A stretch of 64,000 nucleotides of DNA. Origin: Methanobacterium formicicum DSM 3637. Lineage in GTDB: Archaea; Methanobacteriota; Methanobacteria; Methanobacteriales; Methanobacteriaceae. The stretch is from positions 206,237 to 270,236 of the forward strand of contig NZ_AMPO01000003.1 in the NCBI RefSeq assembly GCF_000302455.1, read 5' to 3'. Both the position numbers and the translations under genes were made by a program. This document shows, in pieces, positions 26,239 through 38,087 of this stretch (position 1 is the first letter of the stretch; every line of letters starts with the position of its first letter). The notes under the pieces were generated by a model, which was given only the letters and a program-made list of their open reading frames with translations, did no database searches and was not told where the DNA came from.

Positions 26239-27407
26239 ATGAAAAACTACGATGTGGCAGTGGTTGGCGCAGGGCCAGTGGGCTCAACCTTTGCCAGGCA
26301 TATGGCAGAAAAAGGCTTTGAAGTAGCTATCCTTGAGAAAAAAAGGGAAATCGGCGTTCCACTTCAATGTGCAGGGCTTTTAGGTAAAAAAATCAAAAAA
26401 ATAAATATTTTACCTGATGAATTCATAATTAACCCTGTGAACGGAGCATTCCTCCACTCTCCAGAGGATACTGTGCTTTCAGTCAGTAAAGAAAAACCAG
26501 AAGCATATGTTGTGGATAGAATAGGGTATGATAAGTTTTTAGCACAACTTGCCATTGATTCTGGTGCTGAATTATTTTTAAATCACAGGGTTGAAACAGT
26601 AGATTCAGTTAATGGTGTTATAACTCTTAAAAATAATGAAAACACTAAAATATCAGCAGATGTGGTGGTGGGGGCTGATGGTCATTCATCAGTTGTATCT
26701 GAAGCGTTTAATCCTCATGTAGAATCGTTCCAGGCAGCCCAATATCTCATAGATGTGGGTGCAAAACGTTTTCAAAAGGACTATGTTCATCTTTATGTTG
26801 ATTCCAGGGTATCTCCTGGTTTTTTATGGGCTATTCCTTTATCAGAAAGCACAGCCCGGGTGGGACTCTTTTCAGATGTCAATTATCATCAATCAACTGT
26901 AATTCTAAATGAATTACTGGCCAAACGCTCAGAACTTAAAGGAGCAACTATTTTAAAGAAGTATTATGGTGTAATCCCCAAATATAACTCTCAAAAGCAG
27001 CTGGTTAAAGACAAGGTCATCCTTCTGGGGGATGCCGCATCCCAGGTTAAACCCACCACTGGTGGTGGTCTTATAATGGGCTTTTCCTGTGCAGAAATAG
27101 CATCACAATCAGTAACAACTGCTCTGGAAAATGAAAACACGGAAATGCTTATGAATTATTATAAAGATTACCAGAATCAATTTAAAAACGAGCTTAAAGT
27201 TCAGTTAATGGTACACAGGATTTTCAAATCCCTCACTGACGCTGATCTGGAGTACATGTTCATGAAATTAAAACAAGTTGGAGCAGAAGAGATAATCTCC
27301 CAGTACGGAGATATGGATTCACAATCACCACTGGTTAAAGAAATGTTCAAAAGAGGCATTCTTTTCTCTATTCTTCCTAAAATGCTATCCTGGAGGATAT
27401 CCAGCTT

Positions 27408-27417
<10 letters not shown>
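26239..27417 (+). CDS. Geranylgeranyl reductase family flavoprotein
   Basis: A 392-residue FAD enzyme that probably saturates isoprenoid double bonds of archaeal lipids or quinone-like chains. The FAD Rossmann motif VVGAGPVGSTFARHMAEKG starts at residue 8, GVPLQCAGLLG follows at about 38, ADVVVGADGHSS in the middle, and VILLGDAASQVKPTTGGG near 265, all typical of the family. The last ten bases overlap the start of the tRNA methyltransferase gene, indicating coupled translation. Other members of this paralogous group act on different isoprenoids, so the precise substrate is open. Confidence 0.88.
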
Positions 27418-28439
<1,022 letters not shown>

Positions 28440-28721
28440 TAGGCTCAAATTCCGTCATCTTTTAACGGAAACCTTTTATATGGGCACTTAATTGAAATTA
28501 TAACTTTAATTGAGCTTAATATTATGGTTTGTGTAAAAAGGGTAAGTTTGAATAAACAGACGCAAGTGAATGGCTGATTTAATCAAGTTTTACTGGTTAA
28601 TTTAATCACGCTGCACTACTGATATAATGAAATATTTTAAAAAAACATCTTAAAATCTTTAAAAAACTTTTATAAACCATTTAATTAATTTTATAAGTCC
28701 ATATGATTTGTTGGTGATTCT

Positions 28722-30221
28722 ATGAAAGCCAAAATTTTTGATACCACCCTTCGTGATGGTGAACAGACTCCGGGAATATCTTTAACACCGGATGAAAAGC
28801 GTTTAATAGCCAGAAAACTCGATGAACTAGGAGTTGATGTAATTGAGGCAGGATCTGCTATTACATCAGAAGGAGAAAGGGAAGGTATTAAAAAAGTAAC
28901 TTCAGAAGGTCTTTCTGCAGAGATATGCAGTTTTACCAGGGCAGTTCAGGTAGACATTGACGCAGCCCTGGAATGCGATGTGGACAGCATCCACCTGGTG
29001 GTTCCCACATCCGACCTGCACCTGGAATACAAATTACGCAAATCCCGCGAAGAAGTGAAGACCATGGCGATAGAATCAACCCAGTACGCAGTTGATCATG
29101 GGCTAATAGTGGAATTATCTGCAGAAGACTCCACTCGTAGCGACATGGGATACTTAAAGGAGGTATTCCAGGCAGGTATAGATACCGGGGCAAAACGTAT
29201 CTGCGCCTGTGACACCGTGGGAATGCTCACTCCAGAACGGGCTTATGATTTTTACAGCCAGCTGGCTGAATTAAAAGCTCCATTAAGTGTGCACTGTCAC
29301 AACGACTTTGGACTGGCTGTTGCCAACTCCCTAAGTGGATTAAGGGCAGGTGCAAGCCAGGCCCATGTCACAGTTAATGGAATAGGGGAAAGAGCAGGTA
29401 ATGCATCCCTGGAAGAATTGGTAGTTTCATTGTACTCCCTATATAATGTAAAGACCAAAGTAAATCTGGAAATGTTATATGAAGTTTCTAAAACAGTGGC
29501 CAGGATAACTGGGATGTACTTACAACCCAATAAGGCAATTGTTGGTGAAAATGCCTTTGCCCATGAATCCGGAATCCATGCTGATGGAGTAATGAAGAAA
29601 GCTGAAACATACGAACCTATAACTCCAGAACTCGTAGGGCACAAGCGTCGTTTCGTGATGGGTAAACACGTTGGTTCTCACATCATCAAAGAACGGATAC
29701 ATGAAATGGGCTTCCAGGTTGATCAGGAAAAATTCTCCCAGATATTCAATAGAATAAAAGCACTTGGTGACATGGGAAAATGTGTCACTGACGTGGATTT
29801 ACAGGCAATAGCCGAGGATGTTATGGGAGTAATGAGTGAAAAACCAGTGGAACTCCAGGAATTAACCATAGTATCCGGAAATAGGGTCACACCCACTGCA
29901 TCGGTAAAACTAAAAATAGGTGATGTGGAGAAATTAGAAGCCGGTATAGGTGTTGGTCCTGTTGACGCAGCCATAGTGGCCATTAAAAAAACCATCGAAG
30001 ATGTCACTGATATAGAATTTGAAGAATACCACGTGGATGCCATAACCGGGGGAACAGATGCCCTTATTGATGTGGTGGTAAAGCTCAAACACGAGGGTAA
30101 GGTTGTAAGTGCCAGAAGCACCCAGCCCGATATTATAAACGCCAGTGTAGAAGCATTCCTTGGTGGTATAAATAAAGTTTTAACCGATAAAAAGCTTAAT
30201 GAGTCTAAAAAACTCTTATAA
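28722..30221 (+). CDS. cimA: (R)-Citramalate synthase or 2-isopropylmalate synthase
   Basis: A 499-residue DRE-TIM metallolyase: FDTTLRDGEQTPGISLT at the N-terminus, VHCHNDFGLAVAN and GASQAHVTVNGIGERAGNASLEE in the barrel, FAHESGIHADG, and a C-terminal LeuA-type allosteric domain from about residue 385. Archaeal CimA makes citramalate from pyruvate for isoleucine, and LeuA makes isopropylmalate for leucine; the two are hard to part by eye. CimA is favoured because of the neighbourhood, which resembles that of the annotated M. thermautotrophicus homologue, but this is from memory. GGTGAT precedes the ATG. Confidence 0.7.
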   Translation: MKAKIFDTTLRDGEQTPGISLTPDEKRLIARKLDELGVDVIEAGSAITSEGEREGIKKVTSEGLSAEICSFTRAVQVDIDAALECDVDSIHLVVPTSDLHLEYKLRKSREEVKTMAIESTQYAVDHGLIVELSAEDSTRSDMGYLKEVFQAGIDTGAKRICACDTVGMLTPERAYDFYSQLAELKAPLSVHCHNDFGLAVANSLSGLRAGASQAHVTVNGIGERAGNASLEELVVSLYSLYNVKTKVNLEMLYEVSKTVARITGMYLQPNKAIVGENAFAHESGIHADGVMKKAETYEPITPELVGHKRRFVMGKHVGSHIIKERIHEMGFQVDQEKFSQIFNRIKALGDMGKCVTDVDLQAIAEDVMGVMSEKPVELQELTIVSGNRVTPTASVKLKIGDVEKLEAGIGVGPVDAAIVAIKKTIEDVTDIEFEEYHVDAITGGTDALIDVVVKLKHEGKVVSARSTQPDIINASVEAFLGGINKVLTDKKLNESKKLL

Positions 30222-30230
30222 TTGACTAAA

Positions 30231-30260
30231 ACTTTATTTTTTTAGCACTTTATTTTTTTA
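30231..30260 (+). terminator. Two tandem T-tracts after cimA
   Basis: ACTTTATTTTTTTA occurs twice, at 30231-30244 and 30247-30260, starting ten bases after the stop codon. Poly-T runs alone can terminate archaeal transcription. Confidence 0.5.
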
Positions 30261-30371
30261 ATGAAGGTATATTCTTCAAAAATATTTGAATGGCCTCCTG
30301 TTAGAATGGTTTATAATTAATAGGTTTATTTTAGAACTTGAATCTGGATAATTAGTTTAGGTAGTGATGTA

Positions 30372-30899
30372 ATGGATCAGTACGATTTCATGGATCATAA
30401 AATACAAATTAGTGGTTTTGAAGCTGAAATAAATGATACCCATCAAATAATGAAGTTTATAAAAGATATAAGTGGAGAATGTAGCAGTGGCAGATGTATC
30501 ATCCAATTATTACATGCCAGGGCAATAGCCGGTGAAAAACACATCTTGCAGGCAACATTGCAGGCCATTAAATCATTTGAAATGAATAATAACACGGCAA
30601 AAGATTTAGGATTGGAAATATGCCTTAGGGCTTCGTCCCAGAGGCAAATATCCAGAGCTCTTAAAATTTTAGGCATAGCAAACGGTAAGATGGATATCTG
30701 TATGGTGGCGGTGGATTGTGATGAAGATATCCGAAAAAAGGTGGGTAATGCTCTGGGCAAACGAAATGATAAAGTACTCCAGGCTGATGTAAGTACACTG
30801 CAAGAGGTGTATGAAATCTCTCCTCAAGAAATAACAAGTGCAGGAAACATTGAAAGGGTTATGGTGGAAAGAACAGCTCTTTTAAATCTAGAAATTTAA
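30372..30899 (+). CDS. cgi121: KEOPS complex subunit Cgi121
   Basis: A 175-residue member of the CGI-121 family, the KEOPS subunit that binds the tRNA 3' end and supports Bud32-Kae1 in making t6A37. Family signatures here are IIQLLHARAIAGEKHILQATLQAI and LEICLRASSQRQISRALKILG. Length is typical of archaeal Cgi121. It stands alone with a short GTAG/GTGATG ribosome region before the ATG; kae1, bud32 and pcc1 are not in the window. Confidence 0.87.
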   Translation: MDQYDFMDHKIQISGFEAEINDTHQIMKFIKDISGECSSGRCIIQLLHARAIAGEKHILQATLQAIKSFEMNNNTAKDLGLEICLRASSQRQISRALKILGIANGKMDICMVAVDCDEDIRKKVGNALGKRNDKVLQADVSTLQEVYEISPQEITSAGNIERVMVERTALLNLEI

Positions 30900-30931
30900 T
30901 TCCGGGTTATGATAGTTAAATCGTTAACAAG

Positions 30932-31903
30932 TTAAATTGTGTAGTTTACAATATCCACTATTTCCCTAAGATTTTCCTTTTTTAGGCAGTGAATATCCAA
31001 ATTTTTCACCTCTAAACAAATTGCTGGTTGATTAATTCTATCATAACGTGGGCAGGTGGTGATCATACCCCCACCATTGACTTGAAGCTTGTTTCTAAGC
31101 AAACGGGCCACAGATTTTGGTTCATCATGTGGAATTGCAATGTTTATTCCCCGTTTTTTAGGGTGCAAAGCAGATTCAATTTCTTTTTTTATAAATTCAC
31201 AGGCATTGATGGTTTTAACCAGACTTTCAGGGGCCCTTTTAATTTCTTCTACTAGGCCTGCACAGGTAACTGGACTACCTTGGAGGGTTTTCAGGATGAA
31301 ACTCATATCATTAACCATTCCCTGATCACTGGTGGATATAAAACCACCATTACCCACATTAACCATTTTAGGGGAACCAGTGGAGGCCACCAGAACATGG
31401 GAATGATCACCACAGGCAAGTTTCTTCTGTGGATCACCAACTGATCCAGAAGCATCCTCCACCAGAATCACCCTGTTATCCTCACAGATATCATAAATCC
31501 CCTTAACTGGTTGTTCGGCCATGTAACCAGCAAAACTGGTAAAGAAAAGGGACTCAGGACTTTTTAGTTTCACCAGTTCATCCAGTGTCTCCAGATGGAT
31601 AACCCCCATTTCAGTAGGCAAATTTACTAATTCAAGCCCATAAAACTCGCAAATCTTTTTAAAACCACTCCAACCGCCCTGGTCTGGAATCATAACCGGT
31701 CCCTTCATGGTACTCATGGCAGCCATAATAGCAGCATTACCACTACTCAGCACCCTGGCGTGGTCATGACTTGTAGTCTTTATTATAGCCTCTTCAGCAT
31801 TTTTTTTATACTCATTACCTCTGAACCGGTTTCCAAGTTCTAAGGAAGCATCGCTCATGGCGGTTCTAGCTTCCTTTGAAGGCATTTTAAAGAAAAGTTC
31901 CAT
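30932..31903 (-). CDS. DegT/DnrJ/EryC1-like PLP-dependent protein
   Basis: A 323-residue fold-type I PLP protein. LSSGNAAIMAAMSTMKGPVMIPDQGGWSGF matches the substrate/phosphate loop of the DegT family, ILVEDASGSVGDP provides the PLP-ring Asp, and ASTGSPKMVNVGNGGFIST puts the Schiff-base Lys before the glycine-rich turn. It is about 50 residues shorter than typical sugar aminotransferases, so the role may differ. No sugar-nucleotide genes are near. It is oriented opposite to Cgi121, the two genes converging. Confidence 0.7.
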   Translation of the reverse strand: MELFFKMPSKEARTAMSDASLELGNRFRGNEYKKNAEEAIIKTTSHDHARVLSSGNAAIMAAMSTMKGPVMIPDQGGWSGFKKICEFYGLELVNLPTEMGVIHLETLDELVKLKSPESLFFTSFAGYMAEQPVKGIYDICEDNRVILVEDASGSVGDPQKKLACGDHSHVLVASTGSPKMVNVGNGGFISTSDQGMVNDMSFILKTLQGSPVTCAGLVEEIKRAPESLVKTINACEFIKKEIESALHPKKRGINIAIPHDEPKSVARLLRNKLQVNGGGMITTCPRYDRINQPAICLEVKNLDIHCLKKENLREIVDIVNYTI

Positions 31904-32008
31904 TTAATCACGTAGTTTTAATATTTTTGTTTATAATCATTTAGTTTCATATATGCTCCTTAGATTATATCTTTAACTTCTTTAATCCTCATAATCATGG
32001 AAATTAAG

Positions 32009-33172
<1,164 letters not shown>

Positions 33173-33260
33173 AGTATTTGATTATCTCCTCTTTTTTAAA
33201 AGACTTTAGCCAGCAAATGAGAACTAATTATCAAAGTTATCCTGTTAAACAATAAGTAAA

Positions 33261-33533
33261 TTGTTAAATAATCCATTATTCTGTTAAGCATACAGAAGTT
33301 GCTAAACAATTCAGTTATCTGTTAAGCAATAGGTAGTTGTTAAATAATCCATTATTCTGTTAAGCATACAGAAGTTGCTAAACAATTCAGTTATCTGTTA
33401 AGCAATAGGTAGGTTAAATAATCCATTTATCCTGTTAAGCATACTGAAGTTGTTAAACAATCAGTTATCTGTTAACCATAGATTTTTTAACAATCCATTT
33501 GTCTTGTTAAACCATAGGTAAGTTGTTAAAAAG
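33261..33533. repeat. 76-bp minisatellite
   Basis: Two identical 76-bp units occupy 33261-33336 and 33337-33412. A third, degenerate copy follows to about 33481, and a shortened fourth to 33533. Within each unit the core TGTTAAxxA recurs every 15-30 bases (CTGTTAAGCA, TTGTTAAATA, TTGCTAAACA), so the array is nested. It fills most of the 428-base gap between the nreA start and the msrB stop. No coding frame is conserved. Confidence 0.9.
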
Positions 33534-33600
33534 TCAAATCTGGTGTTAATACTAACTCTGTTTGAGTGTTTAATGAAATTAACTTCCTACTTCCGAAAGA

Positions 33601-34068
33601 TCATGGAATTCGTTTAACAAGGTTGAGTGATGCTGAATTCATACAGTAACGCAGGCCAGTTGGTGCAGGGCCATCATCAAAGACATGACCAAGATGGGCA
33701 TGACAACGGGCACAGAGCACCTCGGTGCGCACCATTAACAGACTCCGGTCAGTTTTGGTGGTTATGTTTTCATCTGCCACCGGTGCCCAGAAACTGGGCC
33801 AACCTGTTCCTGAATCAAACTTGGTCTGGGAGTCAAATAGATCAGTGCCACAGCATACACACTGGTAAATACCATCCTCATGGCAATCATGATACTTACC
33901 AGTAAAAGCAAGTTCTGTTCCCTTTTTACGGGCAACATCAAACTGTTTCGGAGTTAAAATTTCCTTCCACTCTTCATCAGTCTTAACAACTCTTTCAACC
34001 AGTTTTATCCCATTCAAATTCGTAAAATAAATAGGGACAAAATCCTTTTCAGAGGTTTCTTTTTTCAT
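33601..34068 (-). CDS. msrB: Peptide-methionine (R)-S-oxide reductase MsrB
   Basis: A 155-residue repair enzyme that reduces methionine-R-sulfoxide. Two zinc-binding CxxC pairs are visible (CVCCG and CARCHAH), FDSGTGWPSFW is the substrate loop, and the catalytic Cys lies in LRYCMNSASL near the C-terminus. The region before residue 30 is a short lineage-specific extension. The gene is alone and points toward nreA; oxidative-damage repair links the two loosely. Zinc residues and catalytic Cys are all intact. Confidence 0.95.
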   Translation of the reverse strand: MKKETSEKDFVPIYFTNLNGIKLVERVVKTDEEWKEILTPKQFDVARKKGTELAFTGKYHDCHEDGIYQCVCCGTDLFDSQTKFDSGTGWPSFWAPVADENITTKTDRSLLMVRTEVLCARCHAHLGHVFDDGPAPTGLRYCMNSASLNLVKRIP

Positions 34069-34201
34069 ATTATCATCATGGATTTATACATCTCATCGAT
34101 TATACCTAATTCATCCACAATATCACTGGATTAATATAAAAGTGTTTTATATTTCTATAACTTTAAAGACTTAAATTAAACGAAATTAATCAATTAATAT
34201 T

Positions 34202-34233
34202 TATAATGAATTTATTCTATAATGAATTTATTC
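34202..34233. repeat. Tandem 16-bp duplication
   Basis: TATAATGAATTTATTC occurs twice head to tail in the 300-base AT-rich spacer between the divergent msrB and HEAT-repeat genes. No other feature is seen in that spacer. Confidence 0.7.
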
Positions 34234-34368
34234 CGGTTTAATTGTTAAATGGACGAGAAGCGATTATGACATCAATGAATGTTAATGAAGATGGAAATAC
34301 TAATTAAATTTACTAATTGAAAAGGTTTTTTTTAAGAACACATTTTTTAAAGTCCAGAACATGGTTTT

Positions 34369-35208
34369 ATGAATTCTAATGAAAAAAAGAAGAAAAATCG
34401 GGAAAAAAGAGGGCAGATTTCTCCGAATGATACAGTACCCTATGCTGATTTTTCAACAGAAGATTTAATTGAAATGTTAAGCGCAGAAAATCCTCAGGAA
34501 AGAACAATTTCTGCAGTTTTACTGGGGAATAGGAATAGTAAAATGGTAATAATGCCGCTTTGCATTGCACTTAAAAATGAAAGATCGCTTTACTCACGGA
34601 TAGCCATTTCGGAAGCATTATCTCAAATAGGAGAACCTGCTACGCCCTGTTTAATCCAGCTTTTGGGTGAAATTGGTAAAAATCAGGAAACAGAGCTTCC
34701 TCTTAAATATTTTAAGAAAAAGAGTTTTCCCCTGGTAAGGGATATGGCAGCAAGGACTCTGGTAAAAATAGGAGAACCAGCAACTCCCTATTTGATTGAG
34801 GTATTAGGAACTGGTAATAAATTTAAAGTTCAACAGGCAATTGATGCAATAGGTGCAATTTCGGCCAAAACAGGAGATAAAAGGGCATTAAATGTTTTAA
34901 TTGCCCTCATGAAGCAAGTGGAAAACTTGAGTGCTGTGGAAAGTGATCGGGATCAGCTAACACTGTGGAAAATCACCAGGGCCTTAAGCGGATTTCAAAA
35001 CAGCAAGGAAGCTACTTACCCCCTGATTGCAATATTAAAAAGTGATTATGAACCCCCAATAATATGGGAAGCATTGAGGAGTCTTGGACAGATTCAAATT
35101 ACAACTCCTGAGGTTTTGAGTCTAGTTGAAAGTTTCATAGATGACAAACAACCTGAAATAAGAATTGCCGCTTTAAATGCGTTAAATCTCCTTAATAAAC
35201 AAATTTGA
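34369..35208 (+). CDS. HEAT-repeat protein
   Basis: A 279-residue alpha-helical repeat protein with a basic N-terminal tail (KKKKNREKRG). About six HEAT-like units of 30-40 residues can be traced from residue 30 to the end, with recurring segments such as ISEALSQIGEPATPCLIQLLG and RTLVKIGEPATPYLIEVLG. Such solenoids act as protein-binding scaffolds or in bilin/thiol enzyme maturation; no catalytic residues are visible. The gene stands alone between a divergent msrB and a convergent methyltransferase. Confidence 0.75.
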   Translation: MNSNEKKKKNREKRGQISPNDTVPYADFSTEDLIEMLSAENPQERTISAVLLGNRNSKMVIMPLCIALKNERSLYSRIAISEALSQIGEPATPCLIQLLGEIGKNQETELPLKYFKKKSFPLVRDMAARTLVKIGEPATPYLIEVLGTGNKFKVQQAIDAIGAISAKTGDKRALNVLIALMKQVENLSAVESDRDQLTLWKITRALSGFQNSKEATYPLIAILKSDYEPPIIWEALRSLGQIQITTPEVLSLVESFIDDKQPEIRIAALNALNLLNKQI

Positions 35209-35272
35209 TTGATCATTAAAAATTAAATTAAATTTAAAAACTTATTTTTAACAGCTTTATTTTAACAGTTTT

Positions 35273-35926
35273 TCATTTTTTCATACCAATATAATAAAAA
35301 CCATTGGATTTGTTACCATTCATAGTATCAAAAATGGTATTTTCAAAGTACAACTTTTCATAATCTTCAGTTAACTTTAAAACATGTGGGATGGTGTGAT
35401 GTCTTAAAACAGCACCTTCCGGAAGTTCAAAAACTCCATAAATTTCATATTTGTCTTTGAATTTTTGGTAACGCTGGAGGTTTCTTTCATCAGTATTCAA
35501 GAGAAAATCACTAATATAAATCAATCCATTATCCTTTAAAACTCTTGAAATTTCCGATAATAATTCTTTTTGCTTCTCAGTTTGGATGTTACTGGTTAAA
35601 ACTCCAATGAGAAGTACTGCATCAAATGAATTATCTGGAAATGGAAGATCATCTCCATTATTTTTAATGAGCTTAAAATTTGGATGTAATCTCAAACCCC
35701 GCTTTATCATCTGCTCGGAATAATCGACCCCTGTTAAGTTCTTAAAACCATTTTCATCTAGTTCACTTAAAGTTCTACCATAACCACAACCTAAATCAAG
35801 GATATTCATTTCAGGACGGATATGTTTTTTAAATTCTTCCAGTGGAAATGGTGTAGGGAATTCCTTTTCTTCTGCAACTTCATCCCAGTATTTTTCCTGA
35901 TGAGAAACCTTTTTATTAATGTTCAT
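35273..35926 (-). CDS. Class I SAM-dependent methyltransferase
   Basis: A 217-residue methyltransferase with motif I NILDLGCGYGRTLSEL near residue 42, motif II TGVDYSEQMI, and a following FDAVLLIGVLTSN acidic/hydrophobic strand, typical of the UbiE/methyltransferase-11 group. The small-molecule substrate cannot be predicted. No partner gene is adjacent in the same direction: the histidine-kinase locus upstream is 144 bases away and could share a transcript. Confidence 0.8.
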   Translation of the reverse strand: MNINKKVSHQEKYWDEVAEEKEFPTPFPLEEFKKHIRPEMNILDLGCGYGRTLSELDENGFKNLTGVDYSEQMIKRGLRLHPNFKLIKNNGDDLPFPDNSFDAVLLIGVLTSNIQTEKQKELLSEISRVLKDNGLIYISDFLLNTDERNLQRYQKFKDKYEIYGVFELPEGAVLRHHTIPHVLKLTEDYEKLYFENTIFDTMNGNKSNGFYYIGMKK

Positions 35927-36070
35927 TTATTCCACCCACTTCAATTATTTCCCAGTATTTACTTAACTTATCAAGAGATTATATTCCTATTTAAAGAGGG
36001 TAATATTAGGGGATTACGATGATAAACGCAGTATTCGATTTAAAGTTAATTTTTTAGTCAGGTTATAAAA

Positions 36071-37764
36071 TCAAAATCGTTTATTATATTGTAATTCCTT
36101 GAACTTAAGGGTGAAAGTGGTTCCATTATTGGTGTCCATTTTCATCTGACCATCTAGCTGGTTAACCAGACTGTTTATCAGTTGAAATCCTAAAGTGTCT
36201 GCCTTTTTAAAGTCAATGTCCTGAGGGATGCCAACACCATTATCACTCGTTTTCAGGATGAATGCATCACCATCCCTTTTAAGATCCACAATTATCTCCC
36301 CTTTCAGGTCATTGGGAAATGCATGGTTAACTGAATTGGCAACGATCTCGTTAATGAGAAGTCCCAGGGGTATGGCGGTTTCTAATTCCATACTAACATC
36401 TTCAACATTAACTGTAAGCTTAACTCGTCCAGGGTCTTCAATATGTGATGTTAATAGTTCTTTGGTAAGATTCTGGATGTACTCAGAAAGTTTGATATGT
36501 GAAAAATCCTGGGAACTGTAAAGTTCTTCATGGATCAATGACATTGTTTTCACACGGTTCTGACTGCTTTCGAAAATTTTCAGATCCCTCTCATCCTTAA
36601 TGTGTGGGATCTGAAGACTCAGGAGACTGGAAATGATCTGCATGTTGTTTTTAACTCGATGATGAAGTTCACGTAGCAGGATTTCCTTCTCCTCCAGGGA
36701 GGTTTTGAATTTTTCCTCTGCGACTTTCAGGGAATTAATATCAACCATGCTAAATACTACACCCTCATACTGGTTTTCATCATTGAATAGGGGGTTTCCT
36801 AATGATTCAACCCATATGTAATGTCCTTGGACATGTTTAAACCGGTGCTGTACTCTTCCGGGTATGTAAGAAATATTGGATTCCATGAAAGCAGAACTGA
36901 CCTTGAGTTGATCATCAGGATGAACTAAATTAATAAATGTTAGAACGTTTGCACCCAGGATTTCTTCAGGCTCATAACCAAGAATAGTTTTTATGGAAGG
37001 GCTGATATATTGAAAAGTTCCTTCTGCGTCCACCTGGCCCACTACATTTAACATGTTGTCAGTAACCAGAGTTAAAAGTTTTTCACGTTTTTTAAGTTCT
37101 TTTTCTGCCATTTTGTTCTGTAAAACAACCGAAGCGATGTTAAGGATGGTTTCCACTGTGTTGATGTTTAAAGGTTTGCCCTTTTTTTGGTTATTATATT
37201 CACACTGCCGAACATCTCTCCCTTAAAAGAAAAACCCATCACATAGATTTCATCAACACCAAATGCCCTTTCAATCATACTGTATGTTTTTGAAGGTAAT
37301 TTATCTGCAGTGATATAGTGCAACCCATTATCCACCCTTTGTAACTTACCACTTGAAAGGAAATTATTTGATTCCTGATCTAAGGTATCCCGGGGGAAGT
37401 AAAAATCGTCTATTTTAACCCCTGTTAATTTTTCAGCAAGATCAACCATTCTGGGGGTAATCCCCACCAGGTCTCGAACTTTAAAACTATCAGAATCGTC
37501 ATCATAGGTAGAAATAATGATGTAAGCATCTGTTATTACTTCTTGAAGTTTTTCCAGTACAAAATCATATATATCTGATTCGGTAGGTAGACTCAACAGA
37601 TCCATTACCAGGGGGGATAAAAATTTCAAAGCATCCTGAAAAGGTTTGTTCTCAGGTTTCATCAAATTAAAATCAGCCATATGACTTTCTAATTCAGAAT
37701 ACAAATTCCTATATTTCTTTATTTCATTAATTAACTGTTCTTTAGATTTTTTTTCATCATTCAT
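36071..37764 (-). pseudogene. GAF-PAS histidine kinase split by a one-base frameshift
   Basis: Two minus-strand frames together encode one sensor kinase. The first (37168-37764) begins MNDEKKSKEQ and contains a GAF-like domain that ends with NIITKK before a stop. The second (36071-37156) continues with METILNIASVVLQNKM, then a PAS domain, a HisKA_2 box with phosphoacceptor His in ELHHRVKNNMQII, and a HATPase (NEIVANSVNHAF, DNGVGIP). At 37170-37190 the mRNA reads ACC AAA AAA AGG GCA with seven A; adding one A restores KKGKPLNINTVETILN across the junction. True mutation, sequencing indel or slippage at the A-run are all possible. No response regulator gene is near. Confidence 0.75.
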
Positions 37765-38087
37765 GATGATCAGTCTAATTGATGAGGTCTAATTGATGAG
37801 TTAATCAAAATCTATAGTTAATTTATATTCTATGGATATTATAACTATCGCGCCTCTTAAAAAAAACGGTTATCAAGGGTATTATGTGAAATAGATTTAT
37901 AAAATCAATGTAATGAAGATAAATCTGATGAAATGAGGAATTTCCGGAATAGGAGTAAATTCTTAGAAGGATAGAAGTAAATTAATGGAATGGGAGTAAA
38001 TTCAGTGGAATGAAGGTAAATCCAATATAATGGGGATAATTTCTGTTAAAATTTTTTTAAAAATATTAGAGAATCGATTAATTTACA
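37765..38087. repeat. Degenerate GGAATGGGAGTAAATT repeats
   Basis: The 323-base spacer before the kinase holds about five imperfect units between about 37921 and 38040 (GGAATAGGAGTAAATTC, GGATAGAAGTAAATTAAT, GGAATGGGAGTAAATTC, GGAATGAAGGTAAATCC, TAATGGGGATAATTTC), at about 20-24 base spacing. No gene is seen. Confidence 0.6.

Noticed and set aside
28524..28577. Leader peptide (17 codons) upstream of the citramalate/isopropylmalate synthase gene
   Set aside because: It contains no run of Leu or Ile codons, and no terminator/antiterminator pairing was seen, so attenuation is unsupported.
33261..33533. Minisatellite considered as a CRISPR array
   Set aside because: Units are contiguous without unique spacers, no cas genes are present, and internal cores are irregular. 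The same applies to 63854-64000.
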